Assembly: GCF_014356525.2 (NCBI RefSeq)
Contig: NC_052509.1
Span: 32,383,352-32,447,351, forward strand
Direction of reading: 5' to 3'
From: Nilaparvata lugens
Taxonomy: Eukaryota > Arthropoda > Insecta > Hemiptera > Delphacidae
DNA length: 64,000 nt
Part shown: positions 21,613 through 33,089 of the stretch, in pieces
How positions within the stretch are numbered: position 1 is the stretch's first letter
Layout: each line of letters opens with the position of its first letter
The notes under the pieces: generated by a model
Told to the model about the DNA's origin: nothing
The model's database searches: none
What the model saw: only the letters and a program-made list of their open reading frames with translations
Made by a program: the position numbers and the translations under genes

Positions 21613-24538
21613 TCGATTTTAAAAAAGTAATACTCTTTTACCCAGTATCTTATTTTATTTAATTTATTACTTGTAATTTTATCCCTAATGAAATCAACTG
21701 GTATCCTATTTATTAGCTTATCGCTCTGGAACTTGAATTGATGATTGCTGGTTGTCAATGCAGTGAAATTTATACTGTAAGCACTTACACTTACTGGTCT
21801 TAAATTGTAAGTGACATTGCGTTGAGTAAATAGATGTGTATTTTTATTTATGAATATAATTAAGTTTGTTATGTATGTTTGGCGAAGCGTTGGTTAATTT
21901 ATCTCATCAAATATTAGTCTGCTAGGATAGCGTCTTGGTCTTCCCAGCGCAGCCCTGATGATATGCTTTTGAATAGTAAAAAGTTTATTGGAATGGGTGT
22001 CAAAGGCTGCTCCCCATACTTCTATATTGTAGTGGAAGATTGAGTGAGCATATGCATTGTAAATTGTTCTGAGAATGTTGAAGTCTTTCAATTGATTAAT
22101 TTTGTAAAATATTGTAATCAAGTATTTTGATTTATAACAAAGATTTTGGATGTGAATGTCCCATTTAATAAGCTGATCAATCGTAATTCCTAAATATTTC
22201 ATTGACTTAACTTTTTCTATAGTTGAACAAGTACAGTTGGGAGTGTCGCAGTTATGATTATGTATTATTAGTTTTAAATGTTCTGAAGGTTGACCGCTTC
22301 TATTAGGTGAAAAAGTTTTATTTAGTTTTTATTGTATTTAATGTTAGAATATGACTTTTTAATCACGACTTGACCACTGAGAGACCGCGATTTGCACAGT
22401 TGAATGTTTCATCCCAAGTTGAGCCAGAAAAGATTAAAGCAGTGTCATCGGCAAAAGATAGAGCAATACCATTCGGAATGCGTAGTTTCAATAAATCATT
22501 CACATAAATCAAAAACATAAGAGGCGATAGCACAGTGCCTTGTGGCAGACCATAATCTTCAATAATCTGAATATCAGTTTCCAAAATTTGGGTTCGATCC
22601 TTCAAATAGCTTGCGAATAGTTTTTTTGCTATCCCCCTTATTCCACTATTTTCCAACTTGTTTAATAAGATAGAATGTGGTATTGTATCGAACGCCTTCT
22701 CTAAGTCACAGAATACAGCAAGTGTTTTTTTATTACTATTGAAATTTTTGTCGATTATAATTGTCAAATGTAACACAGCATCCTTGGTAGATTTACCTTT
22801 TTGGAATCCATACTGGTTGCCCTCAATAAATTTATTTTTTTCAAGAAAATTCAACAGTCTTGCTTTTATAATTTTTTCCATGATTTTAGACAAGTTGCTG
22901 AGTAGACTCAGCAATAGTAGGTCTATAATTTTGTGGATCATCAAGTTTATTGGATTTAGGAATCGGTTTTATTAAGGCTACTTTGAATTTTCTGGGAAAA
23001 TATCCTAGTAGAAAGCATCTATTAACTATGAATTCAAGAGGACAAACAATATAGTTTGAAATTTTCTTTAGACATATGCTACTTATGCCATCCGCACCTG
23101 GAGAAGAGTTTGGTTTTAGCTCATGAATGTATTTATTTATTTCTGTAACATTGGTTGGGCTTAGAAAAAAGCTATGTAAGGTTCTAGTTGAGATTATTTC
23201 GGGAATTTCAATTATATTATTTTGAATTAGGTTTTTAGCATATTTCTGGCCTACTGTTGCAAAATGTTTATTTAGTACGACAGCTTCAATTCTAGCTTCA
23301 AATTCTTTAGTTTTGGTTTTGGTAATTTCTTTTATGCAATCCCAAGTTTTCTTAATATTACCTTTATAATTGAGAAACTTTTGATTATAGTATTCAATTT
23401 TTGCTTTTTTGATCAAAATGTTCAGAGTGTTTCTATATCGCTTATATTCCTCCTTCAATCTAATATTAAATGGTTCTTTAGTCAGTTTCCTATGCATCTT
23501 GTCTCGCTTTCTTATAGAATTAATAATGCCCTGACTTATCCATGGCTTCAGTGGTTTTCTTTCATGAGGTATCTTAAAATATCGTGAGCTAAGTTTAATG
23601 TGGTCCGTGAGTGTATTTATAAAAGCATCCACTACGGTAACTCATCAATGTCTTCAGTATTGTCATTAAATATCTTATCCCATCTTTCTTCTTCTAAGCT
23701 ACGACATAATTTTTTATAATCAATTTTGACTATATCATTAGTCGATGAAATACTCTTAGTTTTTATGTTATTCTGATTTGAATGGATGGTTGTGCAAAAA
23801 TGATCAGTAATATTTGATTCGATTACAGTTGCTAATATGTTTTCAGGATTTATATTCTTATCTTTGAGAAATATATGATCAATACATGTCTTAGTATTAT
23901 TTTGAATTCTTGTTGGTATATTTATGTAGGATTTAATCCATTTAATGAACAGCACTCAAGTATTCGTTCGTTAGATTGCAATTTTCTAATAGGTTCAAAT
24001 TCATGTCTCCTAGCACCAAAAATGTATTTCCATTATTAGTATTTTGCAAAAGAGAGTCGAAACTGTTTATGAAATCAACAATATTAAGTGAAGGTGAGCG
24101 ATAGACAGACAACAGCGTATACTTCTTATCTAGAAATGTGAATGTAATTGCAATCGAGTTAGCTTTATCTATTTCTAAATCAATCAGTTCGAAGTCTATG
24201 ATGCTATTGTCAATAAACAAGCAGATACCATGGCTTTTTGAATATTTGAATTTTTTATATATAGTTCGGTATCCATCCATAATAAAATTACATTGAGAGT
24301 CCTCAGTTATCCATGTTTCTGATAAAATTATCACATGAAATTTTGTTTCACACTGGTTCAGGTAACATATAAATTGATCAAAATTTTTATTAACACTCCT
24401 TATGTTCATATGCAATAAGTTGAGTAAACTCTCTGTATTACTATTTAAATAATTATCCGGCTTGAAGTTAGCAATATCTTGAACCTCCAGCGTATCATAG
24501 ATACCAACATCAACTGTATCATCTACTTCAAAAGGCAT
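21613..24538 (-). pseudogene. LINE ORF2: endonuclease, reverse transcriptase, C-terminus
   Basis: The start ATG at 24538 begins MPFEVDDTVDV. The AP-endonuclease shows MNIRSVNKNFDQF, LSETWI (catalytic Glu), VYRSPS, GDMNLN and SNITDHF (catalytic His), broken once near 23945. A long lysine-rich linker (23632-22886) ends with SSPGADGIS, the RT entrance motif. RT, after a frame break near 22940, has GFQKGKSTKDA, CDLEKAFDTIP (motif A), YGLPQGTVLSPLMF (B) and FADD on the minus strand of 22444-22455 (C). The protein stops at 22363 and resumes out of frame with MKYLGITIDQLIKWD and HYNIEVWGAA (22202-21894). A final decayed segment runs to a stop near 21613. Together these would nick the target and copy the element RNA. 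Four or more frame breaks inactivate this copy. Confidence 0.85.
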
Positions 24539-25314
24539 TGGATTGGGTAGAAAAATAAAATAACAACTTCGTTACTCATGAAAAATTCGGCTAGCCACCT
24601 ACTGCACACGATAAGATAAAGATTTATATTAATAGGATAATGGAGTCTTACCAATATTGAAATCCTAATTATTGACAATATTGTGACAATGATGTAGAAT
24701 ACAATTATTTTATTGATAAAAATATTCAAATCAACCTGTTCTTGTTCGATTTGTGGATCTTCGGCTCTAATAAAGCTGTTTGGAATCATTCTATATGAAT
24801 TTACAATAAACATAGTAATAAAAATGATTGAACGTTTTCAAAATTGCGTTCTATATACCTTGGCCGTCAAATAAAATAATACCAAGAAGCCATCTTTCAA
24901 TAAATCAATCAGCAAAGACAAAAAACTAATCTCGCTTGAATTCAACTTTTTAACAGTTTTATAATTATTAGTGATATTGTATTCTTCAGATACATATTTA
25001 ATTTGACGATTTCTCATAAACAATATGAAGTGAATTAAATCCTGGAAATAATAAATAATTCTACCTGAACTTCTGTTCATCTTTATACAAAATAGATCTA
25101 TAAAAGTCATAAAAGCATAGTTTCCATCTAGAAAAACACCAAAAAAATAATAAAATTCATGTTTCGAATGTTCTAAAGTAATCAGAATATAGTTCTTTCT
25201 CAGTTTATCATTAGACAATGTGAATAATAGGCCTATTGCGAAACATAACTTAATGTTATAGGAAAATATCTCCATAGTTACAAAGTAAGACTTAAAACAA
25301 AATAATTCGGCCAT
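24523..25314 (-). pseudogene. Hydrophobic extra ORF between ORF1 and ORF2, unknown function
   Basis: Starts at ATG 25314, immediately after the ORF1 stop and in the same frame (TAG then ATG). It runs 158 codons to a TGA at 24838-24840. The same frame then stays open from 24837 to 24523 and overlaps the ORF2 start (24538) by 16 bp. One in-frame stop thus interrupts about 263 codons. The translation is strongly hydrophobic. Candidate membrane segments: IKLCFAIGLLFTL (about 22-34), FYYFFGVFLDGNYAFMTFI (about 54-72), FLSLLIDLLKDGFLVLFYL (about 130-148) and, after the stop, IIVFYIIVTILSII. I recognise no family. An insect chemoreceptor-like multipass protein is a remote possibility only. Related LINEs have no such ORF here. 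Alternatives: a captured host segment, a later insertion, or chance openness in AT-rich DNA. Confidence 0.5.
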
Positions 25315-25503
25315 CTATAGTTTCACAAAATCTTTCTCATTTCTCACATGTATTGGCTGCTTACCTTCCTCCTTCCTAGCCAGTATCCTACCATCCTTAA
25401 CCCATACAAAACGATAGCCTTTTTGAATAGCGATGTTTGGCGTTTGTTTGAGTGGTGGGGCACTTGTGGTGGGAGCGTGGGAGCAAGATGCTGATAAGCA
25501 CAC
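25315..25503 (-). pseudogene. LINE ORF1 C-terminal fragment
   Basis: The last ~35 residues before the stop at 25315 (GYRFVWVKDGRILARKEEG onward) match the end of the intact ORF1 at 41342-42361, which reads FKFAWSRDGKVYIRKQE at the same position. This C-terminal motif belongs to the FP25K-like, nucleic-acid-binding ORF1 proteins of Jockey/CR1-type elements. Upstream of about 25440 the frame no longer resembles ORF1, which marks the 5' truncation or a rearrangement. Confidence 0.7.
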
Positions 25504-25739
25504 ACTCGTCCATCAATCAATGACTGGCATACGGTACCGTTTTTGTTGACATTCCAGGATCCTCTCCATCACGATTTGAAGCGCCTTTAAAATAAGTCAA
25601 CCAATCTTCTTTTATCTTTTCTTTAAATGAGTAGAATTAATGTCAAAATACTCTACAGTTAACACTTTGCAGGTTGACCATATTCCCTCTCTTGCAAGAT
25701 ACAACACGTTGTTCATGTAGCTTGATCCCATCAATCCAA
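25504..25739. other. Short linker, no gene recognised
   Basis: Unassigned sequence between the LINE's truncated 5' end and the Helitron start. Confidence 0.5.
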
Positions 25740-25818
25740 TCTTCTTCTCTCTCGATACTTATAAAAGGCTAAGCCCTGACAGACTGAAATCACACCACAG
25801 CTCAAACTACTGAGCCTA

Positions 25819-26163
25819 AAAACTTGAAATTTTGCACGATTGTTTATGGTAGCCTGAAAACATCCACCAAGAAAGGATTTTCAGAAATTTGCCCCCCTGA
25901 GGGAGCTGGGGCCCCCCCAAAATTTGGTACTTTCTAACCGCTCATTGCACAGCAAAGTCATAAGGAACTTTTTTGTTCAGCTACGAAAAAAAATTAGATC
26001 TATGCAGAAAAATTTTGATCAGGAGCACAGGGGGGTCCAGGAGAGGTCATTTTTCGAAAATTTTGATGTAAAATCACACTACAGCTCAAACTAATTGTCC
26101 TACAGAGTTGAAACTTTGCACAAATATTCTTCAAACATGCTAGACGCGCACTAAGAACGGATT
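25819..26163 (+). repeat. Internal Helitron repeat, first unit
   Basis: Matches 27393-27733 with modest divergence. Shared landmarks are AACTTGAAATTT near the start, CTGAGGGAGCTGGG, and CTCAAACTAATTG near the end. After 26163 this unit continues into the 100-bp repeat, whereas the second unit jumps to ATGGTAAGGTGAACTCCAT, as if that part were deleted there. Confidence 0.85.
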
Positions 26164-26173
26164 TTGAGATATT

Positions 26174-26273
26174 TTGCCTCTAAGGGTTTCAAAGGATGAA
26201 AAAGGATCCTATTAAGTAAGGTTATGAACATGGTAAGGTGAGTGCCATATGGAAATGAGATAATTTATTTATT
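26174..26273. repeat. 100-bp direct repeat, right copy
   Basis: Base-for-base identical to 21161-21260 by eye. This copy is embedded in the Helitron and looks native there. Confidence 0.95.
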
Positions 26274-27392
26274 GACATGTGATATTCTAACATATGTTGT
26301 AATCATTAGAAATAACAAAATAATATGATAGAAATTCAAAAAAGAACATCTGTTCTATTATTGCTTTCTACCTGATTCTGCTCAACCTCAATAATATTGT
26401 TCTGATAATTGATAAATATGTTTAATAATATTATTATTATTGATATAATAAAAGTATTGTTCTAATAATCAATTATTATCATTAATATTATAATAGTATT
26501 GTTTTGGGAATAAATAAATATTTTTATTTTCACAAACTCTGTATAATTTATAATGGTGAATGTGAAACAGCTGCATCAAAGAAATTATCTCAAAAACATA
26601 TGTTTAGAAAAACCATAGTTTTGAACTTCGTTTTCCTGATGTATAAGCCTACATGTGGCATGTATTATTAATTTTTCAGCTAGAACAGTTTTTTGAGACT
26701 GCTAAATAAACGTCTACAGTTCTATCAATGCTGTATTGGCAATATGAAAACGCATGCAGTTAATATGTCTCTAAATAAAGGTGTTGATATCTACATGATA
26801 ATTATTCTCTACCATTTTTATTTAATTAAAATTTCAAAATTATTCAAGCCTTGATAGAATGATTGACTCACAGTACAGTCAGTCGAAAATTTTAATATTG
26901 AAATGAGGGGTATTTTGGCAAGCTGAACAAAAAAATTAAGTCCTATGCTCTTTTTCGATATTTCTTCAAATAAAAAATGAGTTTTGTGGGTTGTCAAAAC
27001 TCCCCCTAAAAGAGAACTATTCATTTTATCCTATCTTTTAGTAAAATAACAATGATTCCTGCATTGGATAGCATCTATCTTGCCAACAAGAATCGAACTC
27101 TTTGTGAATTTAGATATGACCCACACTTTAGATTTATATAATTCTATTAATAAATTCATGGAAATTGAAGTACTTTCTTCAGTTAGTTGATGAAATTGAT
27201 TATCAATAGAGAAAATGATTATAATTTTATCAATACAGAATTAGTTGAATGAATTGTCGATGTACTGAGTTCTTGGTCAACAATAATTCAATATTGTTAT
27301 TTATCCAATCATTATTTTTTTCAGAAGCTATTTCATTTGAATTAGAAAATATTTATAAGCTCCTATCAATTTATCACAATGAATTCTTAAAA

Positions 27393-27733
27393 ACTTGAAA
27401 TTTCGCACAATTGTTTATTGTAGCCTCAAAACATCCACTACAAAAGGATTTTCTGATATCTGCACCCCCCTGAGGGAGCTGGGCCCCACAAAATTTTCAC
27501 TTTTTAACCGTTCATTGCACAGCAAAGTCATGAGGAACTTTTTCGTTCAGGTACGAAAAAAATCAGGTCTATGCAGAAAAATTCCAATCAGGAGCACAGG
27601 GGAGTTCAGGAGAGGGCACTTTTCGAAAATTTTGATGTAAAATCACACTACAGCTCAAACTAATTGGCATACAGACTTAAAACTTTGCACAAATATTCTT
27701 CAAACATGCTAGATGCGCACTAAGTACGGATTT
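27393..27733 (+). repeat. Internal Helitron repeat, second unit
   Basis: Second copy of 25819-26163, 1574 bp downstream in the same orientation. The stretch after it (27750-27985) carries a CAAACAAACATACAAACA-type run (27929-27946) like repeat tails. Confidence 0.85.
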
Positions 27734-28393
27734 ATGGTAAGGTGAACTCCATATTCAGCCGCTCGGCCGAAAATTTCGAAAACATATGTCTGTAAAATGG
27801 ATTAATAAATAATTATTATTAGCCCCCCTATTAAAATTTCTGTTCAGAAACCATCCCCAATATTCACACAACATATTCCCAGAGTTTCATGCCGTTATGT
27901 CAAGTAGTTTTCAAGTCTACAGGAAACAAACAAACATACAAACACAAAAACAGACATTCACTTTTTTATAAATAGATTTCCATTCGGCTCAAACAAAAGC
28001 CTCTCTAAATGAAGGTAGAATGAATGATAAGGATTTAGTTCTGTTGTTTTAACATTTTTTTCAAATCACTTTCAAAAAGTTCTTGTAGTACCTACTATTG
28101 TGTTTGAGACACTTTTGGCGCTATCATAGTTTCACCACTATTCTGTTCCACAGTCCTATCTCTTGCAGTCGTTAACTATATCTATAATAATTATATAAAG
28201 TAAATAGCTGGTTTATGCACGTACGGGATAGGAAAATTATGTTTGACGCATCATCATGTCTGAACTACTGGACTAATTAACTTGAAATTTTGCTTATAGA
28301 TTCTTAATTAACCAAGGATGGTTATAGGCCTATTCTCAATTCTTCAAAATTTCATTACGTCAAGTTTTCATTTTGTCAAGTTTTAAAATAGAT

Positions 28394-28419
28394 CCTTGCG
28401 AAGCACGGGCTCTTGCTAG
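28394..28419 (+). other. Helitron 3' terminus: hairpin and CTAG
   Basis: Six-base arms CCTTGC and GCACGG around a GAA loop (one T-C mismatch), seven bases, then CTAG followed by T. This arrangement defines Helitron 3' ends and supports the call for 25740-28419. Confidence 0.7.
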
Positions 28420-29468
28420 TCTTATATCAATAATCACACATCAAGTTGATGAAACCGGTCAATTTGAACACATAGTCACGCTTCTGATGGAAACATTCTG
28501 ATCAATTCAATTCACCAGAATGTGAGACCATGTACATGGACAACATTCTATGTATAGCAACATAATGCAAAAATAATGAACAGACAACTGAACAGCAAAT
28601 GAAACAAAAGATTCGACTAGTTGTATTATCAAGCAAAAAGAGGGCGTTGTTTTGGGGTGGTTCGTCGGTGGGGGGGTGGGATGAGTGGAATAGCGTCTGC
28701 TTTGCACTGCAAATGCCAAATTAGAAGAGATTAGAGGAGAAGCGGCACTGAGGAAAAGGTAATTTAATTGAGCTGGGCTCATTCTCATCCACATTCTCGG
28801 GGGACTAATAGCAATCTGGAGTCCCTTAATTAAAGCAACTACCCGCCGACTGTCTCGGGACTCGGGACAGCACTAAACATGGCAACCCGGGGGTCCCAGG
28901 GTTTCGAGGCTTCTTACTACACCTCGGGTGACCTCTGACCCCCCTTCTCCTTGAGAAAGGGGCCTTGAAACCACCCCCTCAGAGCACAAGACCATTCCAA
29001 CTCTTGTCTCAGTTTCTGCCTGCCATGTGTAACTTACAAACCAACACTGAACGCTCTTCACTTCTCAGGATTCATACAATATTCATTCTCACGTCACAAT
29101 GATACTTTTGAGCATTATCCTCTTTATAACGACTAGAATGGATTGTGTAGGAAGTCTGTTCTACAACATCAAGGTTTGTCCAAGTTTCATGGTTGTAACA
29201 CTTATAATGAAGTACTCTCTTTGAAACTATATTTCCATAATTCACATTGATTCGTGAATAGTGTGAGTATTCTATATATTCAATACTTCGCTGAAACTAC
29301 GTCTCGGACTGTTGCAGGTAGGCTATTATTGCTATTATGCAAGGAGTACATTTTGCATCACTCTATAGAATATTTTCAATATCAATGTAATCATTAGATA
29401 GGATCTTGAAGTATTTACAGCAAGTCTACTTTAATGCACACATGATTCAGAATATTGTCTTCCTTTTT
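28420..29468. other. Unique sequence with a GC-balanced island
   Basis: No confident gene. At 28640-29060 composition rises (G-runs near 28670, CCCGCCGACTGTCTCGGG near 28840, GGCAACCCGGGGGTCCC near 28883), unlike the AT-rich surroundings. Frames of 62-95 codons there lack motifs. Candidate non-coding regulatory DNA or an untranslated exon. Confidence 0.4.
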
Positions 29469-29645
29469 ACTTTCCTTGCCCTATTACCATTGGTAAGGAA
29501 AGTATTGCTTTCCGAAAAAAATTAAGGTACCCCAATTTCTAAATTTCTATACGTTTCAAGGTCCCCTTAGTCCAAGAAAGTGGTTTTTGGGTATTGGTCT
29601 ATATATATATATATTATATATATATATATATATATAATATATATA

Positions 29646-29736
<91 letters not shown>

Positions 29737-30373
29737 AGTGTATGTGCGTCTGTGTACACGATATATCTCATCTCCCAATCAACGGAATGACTTGAAATTT
29801 GGAACTCAAGGTCCTTTCACTATAAGGATCCGACACGAGCAATTTCGATCTAATGCAATTCAAGATGGCGGCTGAAATGGCGAAAATGTTGTCAAAAACA
29901 GGGGTTTCAGCGATTTTCTCGAAAACGGCTCCAACGATTTTGATCAAATTCATACCTAGGAAATCATTGATAAGCTCTATAAACTGCCACAAGTCTCATA
30001 AAAATTTCAGGATCTCCGCCTCATTCATGCGAAGTTTGATTAAAGATTCCCAATTATCAGGCCTCACATACAATTCAAACGAAAAATTCCTAGTGGAAAA
30101 GATTGAGCATAAAAATCTCTACAATTAATGTTCAGTAGCATTTTCACCTGAAATTGAAAATAAGCTCGAAATTAGAGAAAATAAGATTATTCAATTGCAA
30201 ACTGTTGGCAACTGTTGATTCTATTAAATCATTCACTATGAAGAGATAGCAGACTTCGTGTGTCTGCAGCGCTATTGTCCTGTCACCAGCTGGCTCAGAT
30301 CTTAGAAAAGTAGACTTGAGATGCGCGGGAACACTAGCGTTAGTTGATCAATTTTCATAACGGCAAGGAAAGT
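29469..30373. mobile_element. TIR element with internal microsatellite, copy 1
   Basis: Bounded by perfect 12-bp terminal inverted repeats ACTTTCCTTGCC (29469-29480) and GGCAAGGAAAGT (30362-30373). Interior sequence is shared with 62295-63297, including GTATTGCTTTCCG, an AT/TG microsatellite, TGACTTGAAATT and CAAGATGGCGGCT. Similarity continues ~25 bp past the right TIR (TGTGTGAGTGCACCACACCAG), so the true element border may lie further out. No transposase, hence MITE-like and non-autonomous. The frame at 29853-30128 is internal repeat sequence. Confidence 0.75.
29600..29732. repeat. (AT)n then (TG)n microsatellite
   Basis: About 85 bp of AT/TATA repeats pass directly into about 48 bp of TG repeats inside the TIR element. 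The second copy of the element has only the TG type, longer. Confidence 0.95.
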
Positions 30374-30399
30374 TGTGTGAGTGCACCACACCAGATTTT

Positions 30400-33089
30400 T
30401 CCTGTATGAATATTCTACATCATTTTTTTAAGACTGCTTGAATTGATGGAATGGAGTTTGATGCCTCCACAGACTTTGCTTCGATAGCACACAAGTTTCA
30501 GGTCGATTCGCGTTTACTTATTGTCATTAGTGACTGTCTCTCTTCTTACAGAGGCTGATATCCAATTTGAAGCTCGATTTGCCTAAAACGGTGGCATGAG
30601 CAAGTCGCTGCGCTGTGCCAAAGTCTGATGATAGAAACAGTAATACGACGAAAAACGGGATTAGTAGGCTAGGATAAGACTGCCAAGTAAGATGGGAAGA
30701 AGGAGGTAGGAATATGAAGGAAAGGAACGAAAAAGATCGATGCTTGCGTTCAACACAGTGCAGTCAGATGGAAGAATTAGGGGAAGATGGAGATGAAATG
30801 GATGTTAAAGATGAAGGAGAAGGGAAAGAAGGAGGAGAACAGTTAATATTAAAATATCCTTGGTAAAGTTTTCTTATTTACTAAGAAAAGGAGGAAAAGG
30901 GATGAAGAAGAGGAACAAAACGAAGAATGGAAATAAAGGGAAGAAGAAAGAAAATATGAAGGACAAAAAGAGGAAGAAGGAGAGCAGCAGAATAAGAGAC
31001 TTCTTGTTCTTCTCAGTTTTCTACTTCTACTTCTTCTTCTATCGCTTCTTCGATCCGGCACAAAAATGTTATTGAATGTGTTTAAATCAAGCATCTACCT
31101 AATTTCGTCTCTCACATCTTCCCTTCTTCACCTCTTTCTCTCCTCCTTCTTCTCATTCCTCTCCTTTCCTTTCTCCCTTCTCTCTCCTAGGACGGTTTCT
31201 GTACTGTTTCTCTCCTTCCACTATCTTTCTTTCATGCTTCATACATCCCCCCTCACTTAATTTATACTCATACTTTCTCTTATTGACTGAGAAGGATGAG
31301 GAGTAGAAAAATAAGATAAAGAAGGTAAAATGATGTGAGATACGAATTGAGATCGATGCTTGACTTGAAGACATTCAACAGAATTGTACCAGAAGGAAGA
31401 AGCAGAGAAGATGGATGATGATGATGATGATGATAAGGTAAGAACAAGAAGAAACAAGAGATGAATGGAGAGTGGAGGAAGGAAGGAAACAGGAATTAAA
31501 ACATGTTAGTGGAAGATAAGACGAGCCTCGCATTTAAGTGATAAGGGAGGAGAGAGAAGGATTGAGTGAAAGCGGAGACACATTTAGCGTCCCAAGATTT
31601 AGCCGGATCGCGCTTGTGTGCGTGCGATTCCTTAGAACAAAGCCAAGCAAAAAATAACCGGCTTTTGTGAGTGAGTGAGTGATGAGGATGAGCGATGTGA
31701 GGCAAAAAATGTGAGTGTGTTGGTTGGATGCGCCGTTGTGATCGGACTGAGATAGACGATAAATGGTCTTGAAGCGACGCTCCTTTGGTGAGGCGCACTG
31801 CACTGCATACTGTCAGCATCGCTTGTGGATAACCTTAATGCTCCCTATTGAGCCAACTTTGACAGTGTGAAGTGAATCTTGTATCAAGTGACACGGATTT
31901 ATATCAGTTACGACCTAAAATGCTTGCATCAGTGTCGCTTCTCACAGGAAGACTGATTTTAGTAAAAAATATATCCTTAGGTGTTGATAGATTGCTGTAT
32001 TCTGAGACTATGCACTTGCGATCCCGCTATAGCGTAGGGTCTAACTTCAGCAGCGGCTGCATTGAATAAACAATCAATATTATTGGAGATGCATTTTGGA
32101 ATATTACTGAACGATACATATTTTTCCAAGTAGTCATTATCCTATCCAATAGAGCTGGATTATTCCGATTATTGTGACATTGTAATTCAAAGACTAATGG
32201 ATTATTAAAAAACTTGAAGAAATTAGCGTTTTTATAATGACTATCTGTTAATTTTCGTTTGTTTCACTACTTGAAAAAATCGTTCAAGTCACTCACAGAC
32301 ACGCTGCACCTGGAAATTACATTTTCGCACGGAGTCAAGAACATCTTGTAAATCACAGGTACCTCAACAGATGTGATCAGAATCCCATGATGAATGAATC
32401 CATATTCCTCATCCATCAAAGTGATCATCTATTCAATATTCTACAGTCACGATTCATGTCAGAATGGATGTCATATTATAGCACTATGAAATTATTGCCA
32501 ACCCCATGTCATTGTCAAAAAACAATCCATCTTGTTTTATCAACTGCAAACATATTTTCAGTGTTTGACAGCAAGTTGAAATTAATATAATAGTCTAACC
32601 AAATGAAAAGCACATAGATCGAAGATCAGCAGTGGTAGTGTTATAGTCGATTGGAGTGGGTAAAAAGGCGAGTCTTATCAGTTGTTGGTGGTTTCCACTA
32701 GGCCGTAGAGTAGTACAGCTTTAGAGTGGTGCAGTCATGGAGTAGCAGAGCTATAGAGTAGCTCCTTTCATCCTCGAAGCTCTCAAGAGCAATCCATCAA
32801 CTCGGCTGACAGAGAGCACACAACTTTCTCTGGGGATCTAATATATCTTTCAAAAAACAACGTCACTTTTTCAGCCACAACTTACTGCGCTTCATGAGTT
32901 TCCAATCGGCGCAGTTTAGGACCGATCGTTTATTCAACATCGTTTAATATTATATTGTCATTTTGAGACGTTTAATTTTGACATGTAAGACACATCGGAT
33001 AGAGCTTTCGTAATCAGTGCATCAATTATTTGAGAATATTTTGTTGAAGGGCCTGTCCCTAAGGCTTCTGAAATCTTGAAAATTCACAT
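30400..33089. other. Unique sequence, purine-rich tracts, no gene recognised
   Basis: 30690-30990 is strongly purine-rich on the plus strand (GGAAGAAGGAGG-like). 31110-31190 is the converse, pyrimidine-rich. A GAT microsatellite lies at 31411-31436. 31580-31830 is more complex and CpG-bearing (GGATCGCGCTTGTGTGCGTG). Open frames in these tracts (for example 30849-31094 -, 31496-31819 -) are composition artefacts. The rest is ordinary AT-rich sequence. Confidence 0.5.

Larger units (their letters stand above)
21261..25503 (-). mobile_element. Non-LTR retrotransposon with extra inter-ORF reading frame
   Basis: Minus-strand LINE. Reading 5' to 3': ORF1 C-terminus (25503-25315), an unexpected hydrophobic frame (25314-24523), ORF2 endonuclease (24538-23632), linker (23632-22886), RT (to about 22363) and C-terminus (22202 to about 21613). 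The 3' UTR contains a GGCTGGA...TCCAGCC stem (about 21315-21345), and an AAATAAATAAA-type tail meets the 100-bp repeat at 21260. The 5' end is truncated within ORF1 at about 25440-25503. ORF2 carries several frameshifts. Closest relative in the window is the plus-strand element at 41251-44551, with a 64-bp ORF1-ORF2 spacer against 776 bp here. Confidence 0.82.
25740..28419 (+). mobile_element. Non-autonomous Helitron with both ends
   Basis: The left end reads A then TCTTCTTCTCTCTCGATAC, followed by AAAAGGCTAAGCCCTGACAG, a 5' sequence I associate with arthropod Helitrons. The right end has a hairpin CCTTGC-GAA-GCACGG (28394-28408, one mismatch), then CTAG at 28416-28419 followed by T, the canonical 3' signature with A|T insertion. 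Inside, ~340 bp at 25819-26163 recur at 27393-27733. No Rep/helicase coding sequence was seen, so mobilisation would require an autonomous partner. The terminal 200 bp (ATGTCTGAACTACTGGACTA...) form a separate block and the interior may be composite. Confidence 0.65.

Noticed and set aside
29580..29795. Open frame of 71 codons rich in Tyr-Ile and Cys-Val
   Set aside because: It is the AT/TG microsatellite inside the TIR element read as protein.
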